From Pseudohongiella sp. (GTDB lineage: Bacteria > Pseudomonadota > Gammaproteobacteria > Pseudomonadales > Pseudohongiellaceae), in the NCBI GenBank assembly GCA_030696315.1, contig JAUYSM010000105.1:1-64000 (forward strand): a stretch of DNA of 64,000 nucleotides, read 5' to 3'. This document shows, in pieces, positions 45,286 through 53,783 of this stretch. The translations under genes were made by a program, and so were the position numbers. A model generated the notes under the pieces. That model was not told the origin of the DNA. It did no database searches and worked only from the letters and a program-made list of their open reading frames with translations. Each line of letters starts with the position of its first letter. The stretch's first letter is position 1.

Positions 45286-46965
45286 ATGGCATATCAGGTT
45301 CTGGCACGCAAATGGCGGCCTAAAAATTTTAGCGAAATGGCAGGGCAGACGCATGTTTTGCAAACCTTGATCCACGCGCTTGAAAATCAACGTCTACACC
45401 ATGCCTATTTGTTTACCGGTACACGTGGTGTCGGCAAAACGACTGTCGCCCGAATTCTTGCACGCTGTCTGAATTGTGAAAAGGGAATCACTGCGACTCC
45501 CTGTGGTACATGTGATGCCTGCCGGGAAATTTCGGAAGGTAGATTTATTGATCTGATCGAAGTTGATGCAGCATCTCGTACAAAAGTAGAAGACACGCGC
45601 GAGCTGTTGGAGAACGTGCAGTACGCGCCGGCTCGAGGGCGGTTCAAGGTTTACCTGATAGACGAAGTGCATATGTTGTCTTCGCACAGCTTCAATGCGC
45701 TTTTAAAAACCCTTGAAGAGCCTCCTGCGCATGTCAAATTTTTGCTGGCGACGACGGATCCTCAGAAATTGCCAGTCACCGTCCTGTCGCGATGTTTGCA
45801 GTTTCATCTGAAAAATCTTTCCCCCGCGCAGATTGTTGCCTATCTGCAGTCGGTACTCATTGCAGAACAAATAGAATTTGAAGAGGATGCCCTGTGGCAA
45901 CTAGCCCGCGCGGCTGCCGGTAGTATGCGGGATGCATTGACCTTACTGGACCAAAGTATTTCTTTTGGTGCAGGCAGGGTTGAATCGGTATCCGTCGCCA
46001 GTTTGTTGGGTACGCCTGATTTTACGCTGATTTTTCTGCTGATCGAGGCGCTGGCAGGTCGCGATGGGCATGAGATAGTCAGGCTGCTTGGTCTTGCGGC
46101 AGAGAATAACCCTGACTATCAACGATTGTTGGAGCATATGCTCAGCGTGTTCTATCGCATGACACTGGCGCAAATGTTGCCTGATGCGGTTGATAACAGC
46201 GAGGGCGATCGCGATCGCGTCATCGCGCTGGCCGGCCGCCTCAGTCCTGAGGATGTACAGCTTTATTACCAGATATGTCTGCAGGCTCTCCAGGAATTGA
46301 CCATAAGCCCTAACAGAAAAATCAGTTTCGACATGGGTCTATTGAGAATGCTTGCCTTCAGCCCTGATGTCTTTATGGCTGGGTCTACTTCGGGCGATCA
46401 AAAAAAAAAGCCTGAGCTGAGCGATTCTGATCGGTCATCTGATCAGATCGACGTGCCTGTCAGTGATGGTTCGCAAGCTTTGGTCAATTTGACTGTTGAA
46501 CTGACATCGACTTTAGAGACAACGGTTCCTGATCTGGTCGCCGAATCAGTTGAACTGATTGAGATTACTGAAAATAATGATCCGGAAGACATCGATTGGT
46601 ACACCTTGGTATCCCGTTGTAACTTGACGGGCATTAGCGGCAACATTTTATGGAATTGCATTCCGGTTGTTGCCACGGTTGATCATTACGCCCTTGTCCT
46701 TGATGAAAATCAGAGTGCCTTATTCAGTCCAGATCATCCGGCGATGATTGCCGCGGCACTTTCCGAATATTTTGGGCGAGACGTCAAGGTAGATATCAGT
46801 ATTGGTCAAATTTCGATGGAGACACCGGCAACACGGCGTTGGCGAGAAAAAGCTGAAGCGATGCAGGCATTGCACAAACGATTCTACGAGGATCACGGCG
46901 TCATGGCGCTGGTTGCAGGCTTTGATGCAACTATCGATCCGGAATCATTTACTGTGAAGAATTGA
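45286..46965 (+). CDS. dnaX: DNA polymerase III tau (and probably gamma) subunit
   Basis: Clamp-loader ATPase and replisome organiser. 559 residues. Walker A GTRGVGKT at 45-52, zinc ligands Cys64, Cys73, Cys76 and Cys79, DEVHMLS Walker B, sensor-1 LLATTDPQKLPVTVLSRC. The C-terminal part (about 430-559, DWYTLVSRCNLTGISGNILWNC onward) is the tau domain that binds the alpha subunit. The linker between domains III and V is shorter than in E. coli (643 residues). A slippery A10 run at codons 372-375 could give a 376-residue gamma-like product. Confidence 0.96.
   Translation: MAYQVLARKWRPKNFSEMAGQTHVLQTLIHALENQRLHHAYLFTGTRGVGKTTVARILARCLNCEKGITATPCGTCDACREISEGRFIDLIEVDAASRTKVEDTRELLENVQYAPARGRFKVYLIDEVHMLSSHSFNALLKTLEEPPAHVKFLLATTDPQKLPVTVLSRCLQFHLKNLSPAQIVAYLQSVLIAEQIEFEEDALWQLARAAAGSMRDALTLLDQSISFGAGRVESVSVASLLGTPDFTLIFLLIEALAGRDGHEIVRLLGLAAENNPDYQRLLEHMLSVFYRMTLAQMLPDAVDNSEGDRDRVIALAGRLSPEDVQLYYQICLQALQELTISPNRKISFDMGLLRMLAFSPDVFMAGSTSGDQKKKPELSDSDRSSDQIDVPVSDGSQALVNLTVELTSTLETTVPDLVAESVELIEITENNDPEDIDWYTLVSRCNLTGISGNILWNCIPVVATVDHYALVLDENQSALFSPDHPAMIAAALSEYFGRDVKVDISIGQISMETPATRRWREKAEAMQALHKRFYEDHGVMALVAGFDATIDPESFTVKN
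46399..46450 (+). other. Probable dnaX frameshift signal: A10 slippery run and stem-loop
   Basis: Bases 46400-46409 are ten A followed by G, read CAA AAA AAA AAG in frame. A -1 shift reaches TGA at 46413-46415, a +1 shift reaches TGA at 46418-46420. Eleven bases after the run begins a stem: CGAT (46422-46425), bulged T, CTGATC (46427-46432), 8-nt loop, GATCAG (46441-46446), ATCG (46447-46450). The truncation point is the end of clamp-loader domain III. E. coli dnaX uses A6G plus a stem for the same purpose. Confidence 0.7.
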
Positions 46966-46984
46966 TAAAAACAGGAGTGTAGCT

Positions 46985-47305
46985 ATGAATGACTTAAACG
47001 AGCTTCTGAGTCAGGCCAAAAAGATGCAGGAACAAATGCAGAAGGCTCAAGAGGAAGCTGCCAAACGAGTTGTAACGGGTGAGTCGGGCGCCGGCTTGGT
47101 CAAAGTTCAGTTGGGTGGGCGTTACGATGTGCGCCAGCTTGAGCTGAGTGATGAACTGATGCAAGAAGATAAAAGTATCATCGAAGATCTTATAGCGGCT
47201 GCATTTAATGATGCTGTTAAAAAACTGGATGAAGGCAGTCGTGATTCTTTCAGTCAAATGGCATCAGGTTTCAAGATGCCCGACGGGTTCAAATTTCCGT
47301 TCTGA
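46985..47305 (+). CDS. ybaB: Nucleoid-associated protein YbaB/EbfC
   Basis: 106-residue DNA-binding protein. MNDLNELLSQAKKMQEQMQKAQEEAAKRVVTGESGAGLVKVQLGG is the family N-terminal helix followed by the beta sheet. AGGAGTG lies six bases before the ATG. Conserved order dnaX-ybaB-recR. Confidence 0.95.
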   Translation: MNDLNELLSQAKKMQEQMQKAQEEAAKRVVTGESGAGLVKVQLGGRYDVRQLELSDELMQEDKSIIEDLIAAAFNDAVKKLDEGSRDSFSQMASGFKMPDGFKFPF

Positions 47306-47374
47306 CTTGCAGTGCCAATGGCAATAGATCTCTTTTGTGCCCGTTATTCTTTTGTGTAAATTACTTGAGGTGAC

Positions 47375-47971
47375 ATGAACAGCCCGATACTAGACGAGTT
47401 AATCCAGTCGCTGCGATGCTTGCCAGGGGTAGGACCAAAAACGGCACAGCGCATGGCATTGTATCTGCTCGAACGTAACAGAATCGGTGCTGCGCGCTTG
47501 AGTGAATCCATAGGTATGGCATTGCAACGTGTGGGGCATTGTGAGCAATGCCGAACTCTGAGCGAAGAAACCTTGTGTAGTTTGTGTAGCAACCCGTCAA
47601 GGGATGGCAGGCTGCTGTGTATCGTAGGATCACCTGCTGACCTTATGGCGATTGAGCAGACTGGCAGTTATCGGGGGCTGTACTTTGTGCTCGCTGGGCA
47701 CTTGTCTCCAATTGACGGTATGGGTCCGCGAGAAATCGGTATTGACGCGCTATTGTCCTTGCTTGATCGGCATCCAGTGCAAGAAATCATTCTCGCTAAC
47801 AACCCTACAGTTGAGGGTGAAGCAACGGCTTATTACATTGCGGGCTTGCTCAAAGACAGGCCTGTTTTGCTCTCCAGAATTGCCCACGGTGTCCCGGTAG
47901 GAGGGGAATTGGAATATGTCGATGGCGGCACGCTGAGCCATGCATTTAATGGGCGCCAACAACTGCGCTGA
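47375..47971 (+). CDS. recR: Recombination protein RecR
   Basis: Works with RecF and RecO to load RecA on gapped DNA. 198 residues. Helix-hairpin-helix [17 protein letters not shown] near 16-32; C4 zinc finger Cys56, Cys59, Cys68, Cys71; Toprim domain starting [18 protein letters not shown] and containing [17 protein letters not shown]-terminal Walker-B-like [23 protein letters not shown] is intact. Confidence 0.97.
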   Translation: MNSPILDELIQSLRCLPGVGPKTAQRMALYLLERNRIGAARLSESIGMALQRVGHCEQCRTLSEETLCSLCSNPSRDGRLLCIVGSPADLMAIEQTGSYRGLYFVLAGHLSPIDGMGPREIGIDALLSLLDRHPVQEIILANNPTVEGEATAYYIAGLLKDRPVLLSRIAHGVPVGGELEYVDGGTLSHAFNGRQQLR

Positions 47972-47996
47972 ATTTTTCAGCCGAATGGAATAATGA

Positions 47997-49148
47997 ATGA
48001 CTGAGGACTTGAATGCAGAGCTGGTTGTCGATAACGGCAGACTTAAAACACTCTGTGAGTCATGGCGTAAAAAAGCGCTGTTGGCGATAGATACCGAGTT
48101 TATGAGGGTAAGCACCTTCTACCCAAAGGCCGGCTTGATTCAGGTTGGGGACGAAGGCAATAACTTTTTGCTGGATCCTTTGGCGCTGACAGACTGGCAG
48201 CCCTTTGTTGATATCCTTGTTGACCCTGGAATTTGCAAAGTCATACATTCCTGTTCGGAGGACATGGTACTGTTTTATAGTGAATTCAAGTGTGCTCCCA
48301 GTCCTTTGTTTGATACCCAGCGTGCCGCTGCATTTCTTGGTTTTGGATTCAGTTTGAGCTACCTGAATCTGGTGTTGAAATTGATGGATACGGTGCTTGA
48401 AAAATCCGAAACCCGGTCAGATTGGCTGCAGCGGCCCTTGTCTGAGTTACAAGTTCGATACGCGGCGCTGGACGTTGCCCACCTGCCAGAACTGTTCAGA
48501 ATACTCAATCAACGCCTTCAGGAGCAGGGGTATCTCGAATACTTTAAGGCAGAATGTGAGCAGTTGAGCCAGGTTGCCCGGAATGCCGAGGATGAGGCAA
48601 GCTGGCAAGAAATCTATCTAGGAATGGGAGCATCTTGGCGTCTCGACCGTGCACAGCTTGGTGTTCTTAAAAATTTATGTGTGTGGCGGGAAAAAGTTGC
48701 CAGAGCCCGTGACAAACCCCGTACATGGATTGCACGCGATGCTGATTTGATCGAGTTGGCTGAAAAACGTCCTACAGATCGGGCATCACTTGGGCAAATC
48801 AAGGAATTGTCACGAAATTTGTATCAACAGGATGCCAATACGATCCTTGAAATGATTGCAGCGTCGCAACCCGTGTCAGTAGAAGATGCCGAAAGAGTTG
48901 ATGGTTTGCCACTGAGTCAGGAGCAACGGCAAATTTTGAAACGTTGTCAGCATCACATAGAGAAGATTTCCACGGCGACAGGTATTGCGGTAGAACTTTT
49001 AGCGCGCAAAAAGCAGTTGGTACAATTGATTCATCTGAATACAAATCTGGCAAAGGGCGCTGAGTTAGTTTGGCCCAAGGGGCTGGAATCGTCCTGGCAA
49101 AGGCAATTGGTAGAAAAAGGGCTAACCTTGGCGCTCTATCATGAATGA
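47997..49148 (+). CDS. rnd: Ribonuclease D
   Basis: 3'-5' exoribonuclease involved in tRNA 3' maturation. 383 residues. DEDDy exonuclease domain with Asp32 and Glu34 (AIDTEFMR), HSCSEDMVLF and QVRYAALDVAHL motifs; HRDC domains follow (about 210-290 and later), with LGVLKNLCVWREKVARARDKPRTWIARDADLIELAEKRPTD. The 3' end overlaps the ycgN start by 8 bp. Confidence 0.95.
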   Translation: MTEDLNAELVVDNGRLKTLCESWRKKALLAIDTEFMRVSTFYPKAGLIQVGDEGNNFLLDPLALTDWQPFVDILVDPGICKVIHSCSEDMVLFYSEFKCAPSPLFDTQRAAAFLGFGFSLSYLNLVLKLMDTVLEKSETRSDWLQRPLSELQVRYAALDVAHLPELFRILNQRLQEQGYLEYFKAECEQLSQVARNAEDEASWQEIYLGMGASWRLDRAQLGVLKNLCVWREKVARARDKPRTWIARDADLIELAEKRPTDRASLGQIKELSRNLYQQDANTILEMIAASQPVSVEDAERVDGLPLSQEQRQILKRCQHHIEKISTATGIAVELLARKKQLVQLIHLNTNLAKGAELVWPKGLESSWQRQLVEKGLTLALYHE

Positions 49149-49608
49149 GTCCGTGCAGAATCTGATAAGACCGCAGTTCTGGGAACTTCCTCTGGGCGAT
49201 CTCAATCGGCAGGAATGGGAGATGCTCTGTGATGGCTGTGCACGTTGTTGCCTTAAAAAGCTTGAAGATGAAGAAAGCTCAAAAATTCAATTTACAAGAG
49301 TGGCTTGCAGGTACCTCAAGCAAGACAGTTGCACCTGTAAAGCGTACAAGACCCGTCATGTCAAAGTACCAGACTGTCTTGTTCTCGATATGGCAAATCT
49401 GCCAACTGCCTTGCATTGGATTCCGGAAACCTGCGCGTATAAGCTCAGGTTTTTGAATAAACCCTTATTGCATTGGCATCCGCTGCTCGCTGGAGACCGT
49501 ACGACAATGATTGCCGAGGGGATTCCGGTAACGGGACGTATTCTATCTGAAGAGAATGTACATGAAAGTGGTCTCGAAGAGCATGTGATTCGCTGGGTCA
49601 AGGCATAG
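49141..49608 (+). CDS. ycgN: YcgN family cysteine-cluster protein
   Basis: 155 residues (E. coli YcgN about 153, UPF0260). The Cys-rich CDGCARCCLKKLEDEE, followed by VACRYLKQDSCTCKAY and HVKVPDCL, defines the family; it may bind a metal or cluster. The C-terminal motif ETCAYKLRF and HWHPLLAGDR are conserved. Overlap with rnd indicates an operon. No biochemical function established. Confidence 0.9.
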   Translation: MNESVQNLIRPQFWELPLGDLNRQEWEMLCDGCARCCLKKLEDEESSKIQFTRVACRYLKQDSCTCKAYKTRHVKVPDCLVLDMANLPTALHWIPETCAYKLRFLNKPLLHWHPLLAGDRTTMIAEGIPVTGRILSEENVHESGLEEHVIRWVKA

Positions 49609-49616
49609 GTAATAAT

Positions 49617-49967
49617 ATGGTTGGAATTTACGGTTATCTGACGAGTTGGGCGATCTATCTGATTGCAGGCACTGTGTGCTATGTCCTGTTTTACAAAGCG
49701 ACGGGCGTCATTGGTTTTAAACCCATAGCCAATACGCTTAGAGCAATTATGTTGGTGTTGATTTACACACCCTGGTATGTGGCTGCGGACAAGGATCTGA
49801 TGGCTCCGGCAGTAATGGTTATCATGCTGGATTTGATTACGGTTGGTGGTGATTCATTCATCCGGGCGATGGTGCCCTTGTTATTGGCATTGGCCGCTGC
49901 AGTTCTGTTGGTTTGGATCGTAGGCATAGCCTCTGCAATATTTCGAAAAAAGCAAAACGCTGAATAA
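49617..49967 (+). CDS. Conserved membrane protein of unknown function
   Basis: 116 residues with four hydrophobic segments (about 8-28, 38-55, 60-80, 83-107) and a basic tail RKKQNAE. ATG 49617 lies 8 bp after ycgN, with AGGT nearby, so it belongs to the rnd-ycgN operon. Similar small membrane proteins sit here in Pseudomonas-type genomes, but I do not recognise a named family. Confidence 0.65.
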   Translation: MVGIYGYLTSWAIYLIAGTVCYVLFYKATGVIGFKPIANTLRAIMLVLIYTPWYVAADKDLMAPAVMVIMLDLITVGGDSFIRAMVPLLLALAAAVLLVWIVGIASAIFRKKQNAE

Positions 49968-50000
49968 TTTTATAGATGCTGAATGGGAGAACGGGCAGGT

Positions 50001-50843
50001 ATGCGATTTACTGGAACAGATGATTATATTGCCACCGACGAGTTGCAGATGGCAGTCAATGCCGCAATCAGCCTTCAAAAGCCCCTGTTGATAAAGGGTG
50101 AGCCCGGTACCGGCAAAACCATGCTGGCAGAACAAATTTCAGAAGCCTTAGGCCTGGAGTTGATCCAATGGCATATCAAGTCAACAACCAGAGCGCAACA
50201 AGGTTTGTATGAATATGACGCAGTTTCCCGACTGCGTGATTCGCAGTTAGGTGACCCTAAGGTCCATGACATTGCAAACTACATATTAAAGGGCAAGCTC
50301 TGGCAGGCTTTTGAAGCTGACAAACAGGTAGTTTTATTGATTGACGAAATCGACAAAGCCGACATCGAGTTCCCGAACGATCTGTTGCTTGAACTCGACA
50401 AAATGGAGTTCTATGTCTACGAGACACGCTCTATTGTGAAGGCAAAAAACCGTCCTATTGTGATTATCACCAGTAATAATGAAAAGGAGTTGCCAGATGC
50501 ATTCCTGCGTCGATGCTTTTTCCATTTCATAAAGTTTCCGGACGCGGTCACCATGGAGAAGATTGTTGCCGTCCATTTTCCCACGATCAAAAAAGAGTTG
50601 CTTGCCCAGGCAATGGATATATTCTTTGACGTCCGCAAAGTGCCTGGTTTAAAAAAACGACCAACAACATCAGAACTGATTGATTGGCTCAAACTGCTGT
50701 TAGCCGACGACATTCCTGAAGAAGTATTAAAAAATCAGGATTTCAAAAGCGCCATCCCCCCATTGTATGGCGCCTTGCTTAAAAATGAGCAAGATGTCCA
50801 TTTGCTCGAAAAAATTGCTTTTATGCACAGAGCAAAAAGATAG
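50001..50843 (+). CDS. MoxR-family AAA+ ATPase
   Basis: 280 residues from ATG 50001 (MRFTGTDDYIATDEL); an in-frame ATG at 49983 would add six residues. Walker A GEPGTGKT at 33-40, Walker B VVLLIDEIDKAD, sensor-1 IVIITSNNEKELPDAFLRRC, then sensor-2/LID region. MoxR ATPases act as chaperones that insert metal or remodel VWA-linked targets. It is paired with the VWA gene 4 bp downstream, the usual MoxR-CoxE-like arrangement. Target unknown. Confidence 0.9.
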   Translation: MRFTGTDDYIATDELQMAVNAAISLQKPLLIKGEPGTGKTMLAEQISEALGLELIQWHIKSTTRAQQGLYEYDAVSRLRDSQLGDPKVHDIANYILKGKLWQAFEADKQVVLLIDEIDKADIEFPNDLLLELDKMEFYVYETRSIVKAKNRPIVIITSNNEKELPDAFLRRCFFHFIKFPDAVTMEKIVAVHFPTIKKELLAQAMDIFFDVRKVPGLKKRPTTSELIDWLKLLLADDIPEEVLKNQDFKSAIPPLYGALLKNEQDVHLLEKIAFMHRAKR

Positions 50844-50847
50844 TCAT

Positions 50848-52026
50848 ATGCTGATTCGATTTTTCAACAGCTTACGTCAAGAGCGTATTCCTGTCAGTTT
50901 GGGTGAGCTCTTTACCTTGATTGAATGCCTCAAACAGAATTTTGCTTTTGCCGACATGGAGCAATTTTATCTGCTGGCGCGTTTGTGCATGATCAAGGAT
51001 GAAAAATATTTTGACCGTTTTGATCGCGCGTTTTCGCGTTATTTTAAGGAGCTTTCTGTTCTTGATGATTTGCTCAAAGATGTCATTCCGGACGATTGGG
51101 TGAAAAAGCAGCTTGAAGCATCGCTGTCGGAAGAAGAGCGTGCCATGATCGAGGCGATGGGAGGGCTCGACAAACTCATGGAAGAGTTCAGAAAACGCCT
51201 GGCGGAGCAAAAAGAGCGCCATCAAGGCGGAAACAAATGGATTGGCACGGGTGGCACTTCTCCCTACGGTGCGTTTGGGTTTAACCCCGAAGGAATTCGT
51301 ATCGGGCAGGATGGGGGCAGGGAAGGTAAGGCAGTAAAAGTCTGGGATAAACGCGAATATCGAGATCTTGATGACAGCGTGGAGCTCGGTACTCGCAATA
51401 TTAAAATGGCCCTGCGTCGACTAAGAAAGTTTGCAAGAACAGGACTACAGGATGAGTTAGATATTGATGACACCATTTCATCAACCGCCCGCAACGCCGG
51501 ATTGCTGGACATAAAGATGGTGCCTGAGCGACACAACTCTGTAAAAGTCTTGATCTTTTTTGACGTTGGCGGCTCCATGGACCCCTACGTGCAGCTGTGT
51601 GAAGAACTGTTTTCCGCGGCACGGTCTGAATTCAAGCATTTAGAATATTTTTATTTCCATAACTTCATTTACGAATCCGTCTGGAAACAAAGTCGACGAC
51701 GTCAGGCAGAAACCACGTCGATTTTTGATGTGTTGAACAAGTTTGGTCGTGACTACAAGGTGCTGTTTGTCGGGGATGCAACTATGGCACCCTACGAGAT
51801 TACGCACACAGGCGGTAGTATCGAGCATTACAACGAAGAGGCCGGCGCAACCTGGATGCAGCGCGTGACCGAACACTACGAGCACGTGGCTTGGATAAAT
51901 CCAGTTCCAAAACAACACTGGGAGCATGGATATTCGATTGCAATTGTGCGTGAGTTGCTGGCAGATAGAATGTTTCCAATGTCCGTTAAAGGGCTAGAGC
52001 AGGCAATGAGCCTGCTGAGCAAATAA
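50848..52026 (+). CDS. VWA domain protein, CoxE-like, partner of the MoxR ATPase
   Basis: 392 residues from ATG 50848; the in-frame extension inside the ATPase gene is rejected. N-terminal helical part, a central Gly-rich linker (GGTSPYGAFGFNPEGIRIG near 135-150), and a VWA domain near 235-392 starting VKVLIFFDVGGSMDPYV. The MIDAS motif DxSxS reads DVGGSM, i.e. the first Ser is Gly, so metal binding may be altered. Acts with the upstream MoxR ATPase by analogy with CoxD/CoxE and RavA/ViaA. Confidence 0.88.
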   Translation: MLIRFFNSLRQERIPVSLGELFTLIECLKQNFAFADMEQFYLLARLCMIKDEKYFDRFDRAFSRYFKELSVLDDLLKDVIPDDWVKKQLEASLSEEERAMIEAMGGLDKLMEEFRKRLAEQKERHQGGNKWIGTGGTSPYGAFGFNPEGIRIGQDGGREGKAVKVWDKREYRDLDDSVELGTRNIKMALRRLRKFARTGLQDELDIDDTISSTARNAGLLDIKMVPERHNSVKVLIFFDVGGSMDPYVQLCEELFSAARSEFKHLEYFYFHNFIYESVWKQSRRRQAETTSIFDVLNKFGRDYKVLFVGDATMAPYEITHTGGSIEHYNEEAGATWMQRVTEHYEHVAWINPVPKQHWEHGYSIAIVRELLADRMFPMSVKGLEQAMSLLSK

Positions 52027-52070
52027 CAGCAACTAATGCTGGAAAAAAAACAAAAGATGGGAGAGTCACT

Positions 52071-53738
52071 ATGTTTGCAGCACAACACCTGTCGAATGCG
52101 GCAGATATTAATCCGGATCAATTTCAGACCATTGTGGATGTGTTCGAGCATTCATTTCATGCTCATCCGGCTAAACCTGCATTTAGCTGCCTCGGGCATA
52201 CACTGACATTTGCAGAGCTGGATACCCTCAGCGCGCGCATGGCAGCCTGGTTCATCAATCACAGTGGATTGCAGGCGGGGGATCGGATCGCGATACAGCT
52301 CCCGAACCTTTTACAATTTCCAGTCACGGTTATTGCTGCCGCTAGAGCAGGTCTGGTCATTGTTAATACAAACCCACTGTATACCGCGCGCGAAATGCAG
52401 CATCAGTTTATAGATTCAGGGGTAAAGGGAATTGTTATCCTCGAGAATTTTTGTGAAAAACTTGAAAAGGTGTTACCGAATACGGAAATAAGCTGCGTTG
52501 TGGTGACGCAATTAGCCGATATGCTGCCGCAACCAAAACGCATGCTGATGAATATGGCCGTCAAATACCTTAAGCGTATGGTCCCGGCATGGCGAATCCC
52601 CAGAGCGGTGCGCTGGTCACAGGTAATCAAAACTCCTGAGGTGCCAAAAATGTCTCGTAACAGCGGGACAGATGTAGCGATTGTGCTATATACCGGTGGT
52701 ACTACCGGCCTGGCCAAAGGTGCAATGCTCACTCATAAAAATCTTATTTTTAATATGATGCAATTGAGAGAAGTCAGTAAACCGCTTATCCGCGATGGTG
52801 CTGATACGATCATCGCGCCGTTGCCGCTTTATCACACCTACGCGTTTATGTTCCATTGTATGGCTGGTGTATATGCCGGAAACCTGAGTGTTTTGATTCC
52901 CAATCCCCGTGATCTGGATGGATTGATAAAGACCCTGAAGGCGCTGCCGGTCATTAACGGTTTTGTAGGTATCAATACTTTGTTCCTGGCTATGTGCCGC
53001 CACAAGGATATAGCGCAGGTAAACTTTAGTCAGATGAGATTTACAGGTGCGGGGGGCATGGCGCTGACTATCAGCGTTGCCGAGGAATGGCAACGGGTAA
53101 CAGGCTGTCAGGTGTACGAAGGTTATGGCCTGACCGAATGTTCACCAGTTGTCAGTGTTAATCCCCATGACAAAGTAAAGATAGGTACAGTGGGTAAACC
53201 GGTGCCATCAACTGACATTATGGTGGTTGATGAGCAAGGAAATGATCTTGGATTTGGTGAAAAAGGTGAGCTGTGGATTCGTGGCCCGCAAGTAATGAAA
53301 GGTTATTGGCGCAATGACGCGGCGACGCGCGATGCCATTACGCCTGATGGTTGGTTCAAAACTGGCGACTTTGCCATGATTGATGAAGAAGGCTTTATCA
53401 AGATTGTAGATCGTAAAAAAGATATGATCATTGTGTCGGGTTTTAATGTATTCCCGAGCGAAGTCGAAGAAGTTGTCAATTCTCACCCCGGCGTCGCAGA
53501 GTCAGCCGCGATCGGGGTTCCAAGTGAAAAAAGTGGAGAAGCGATCAAGTTGTTTGTAGTGCGAAGGGATAACGTACTGACTTTGGACGATATCAAAGCG
53601 CATTGCCGCGAGAATCTTACTGCGTATAAAGTGCCCAAAGAGATCGTTTTTGTTGATGATCTGCCCAAGTCTAATGTCGGAAAAATTCTCCGCCGTGAGA
53701 TTCGGGAGCAGGAGTCACAGCGCAGCCAAAAGCGGTAG
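52071..53738 (+). CDS. fadD: Long-chain fatty acid-CoA ligase FadD
   Basis: Activates fatty acids to acyl-CoA for beta-oxidation. 555 residues (E. coli 561). AMP-binding P-loop YTGGTTGLAKGAML, GYGLTECSPVVSVNP, GWFKTGDFAMIDEEGFIKIVDRKKDMIIVSGFNVFPSEVEEV (FACS signature), and the C-terminal Lys in PKSNVGKILRRE. GGGAGAG precedes the ATG. Confidence 0.94.
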   Translation: MFAAQHLSNAADINPDQFQTIVDVFEHSFHAHPAKPAFSCLGHTLTFAELDTLSARMAAWFINHSGLQAGDRIAIQLPNLLQFPVTVIAAARAGLVIVNTNPLYTAREMQHQFIDSGVKGIVILENFCEKLEKVLPNTEISCVVVTQLADMLPQPKRMLMNMAVKYLKRMVPAWRIPRAVRWSQVIKTPEVPKMSRNSGTDVAIVLYTGGTTGLAKGAMLTHKNLIFNMMQLREVSKPLIRDGADTIIAPLPLYHTYAFMFHCMAGVYAGNLSVLIPNPRDLDGLIKTLKALPVINGFVGINTLFLAMCRHKDIAQVNFSQMRFTGAGGMALTISVAEEWQRVTGCQVYEGYGLTECSPVVSVNPHDKVKIGTVGKPVPSTDIMVVDEQGNDLGFGEKGELWIRGPQVMKGYWRNDAATRDAITPDGWFKTGDFAMIDEEGFIKIVDRKKDMIIVSGFNVFPSEVEEVVNSHPGVAESAAIGVPSEKSGEAIKLFVVRRDNVLTLDDIKAHCRENLTAYKVPKEIVFVDDLPKSNVGKILRREIREQESQRSQKR

Positions 53739-53783
53739 TGCTGTCGCGGCTCTCGAGCAGAGCTCTTACCAGGTTTTAACTGC

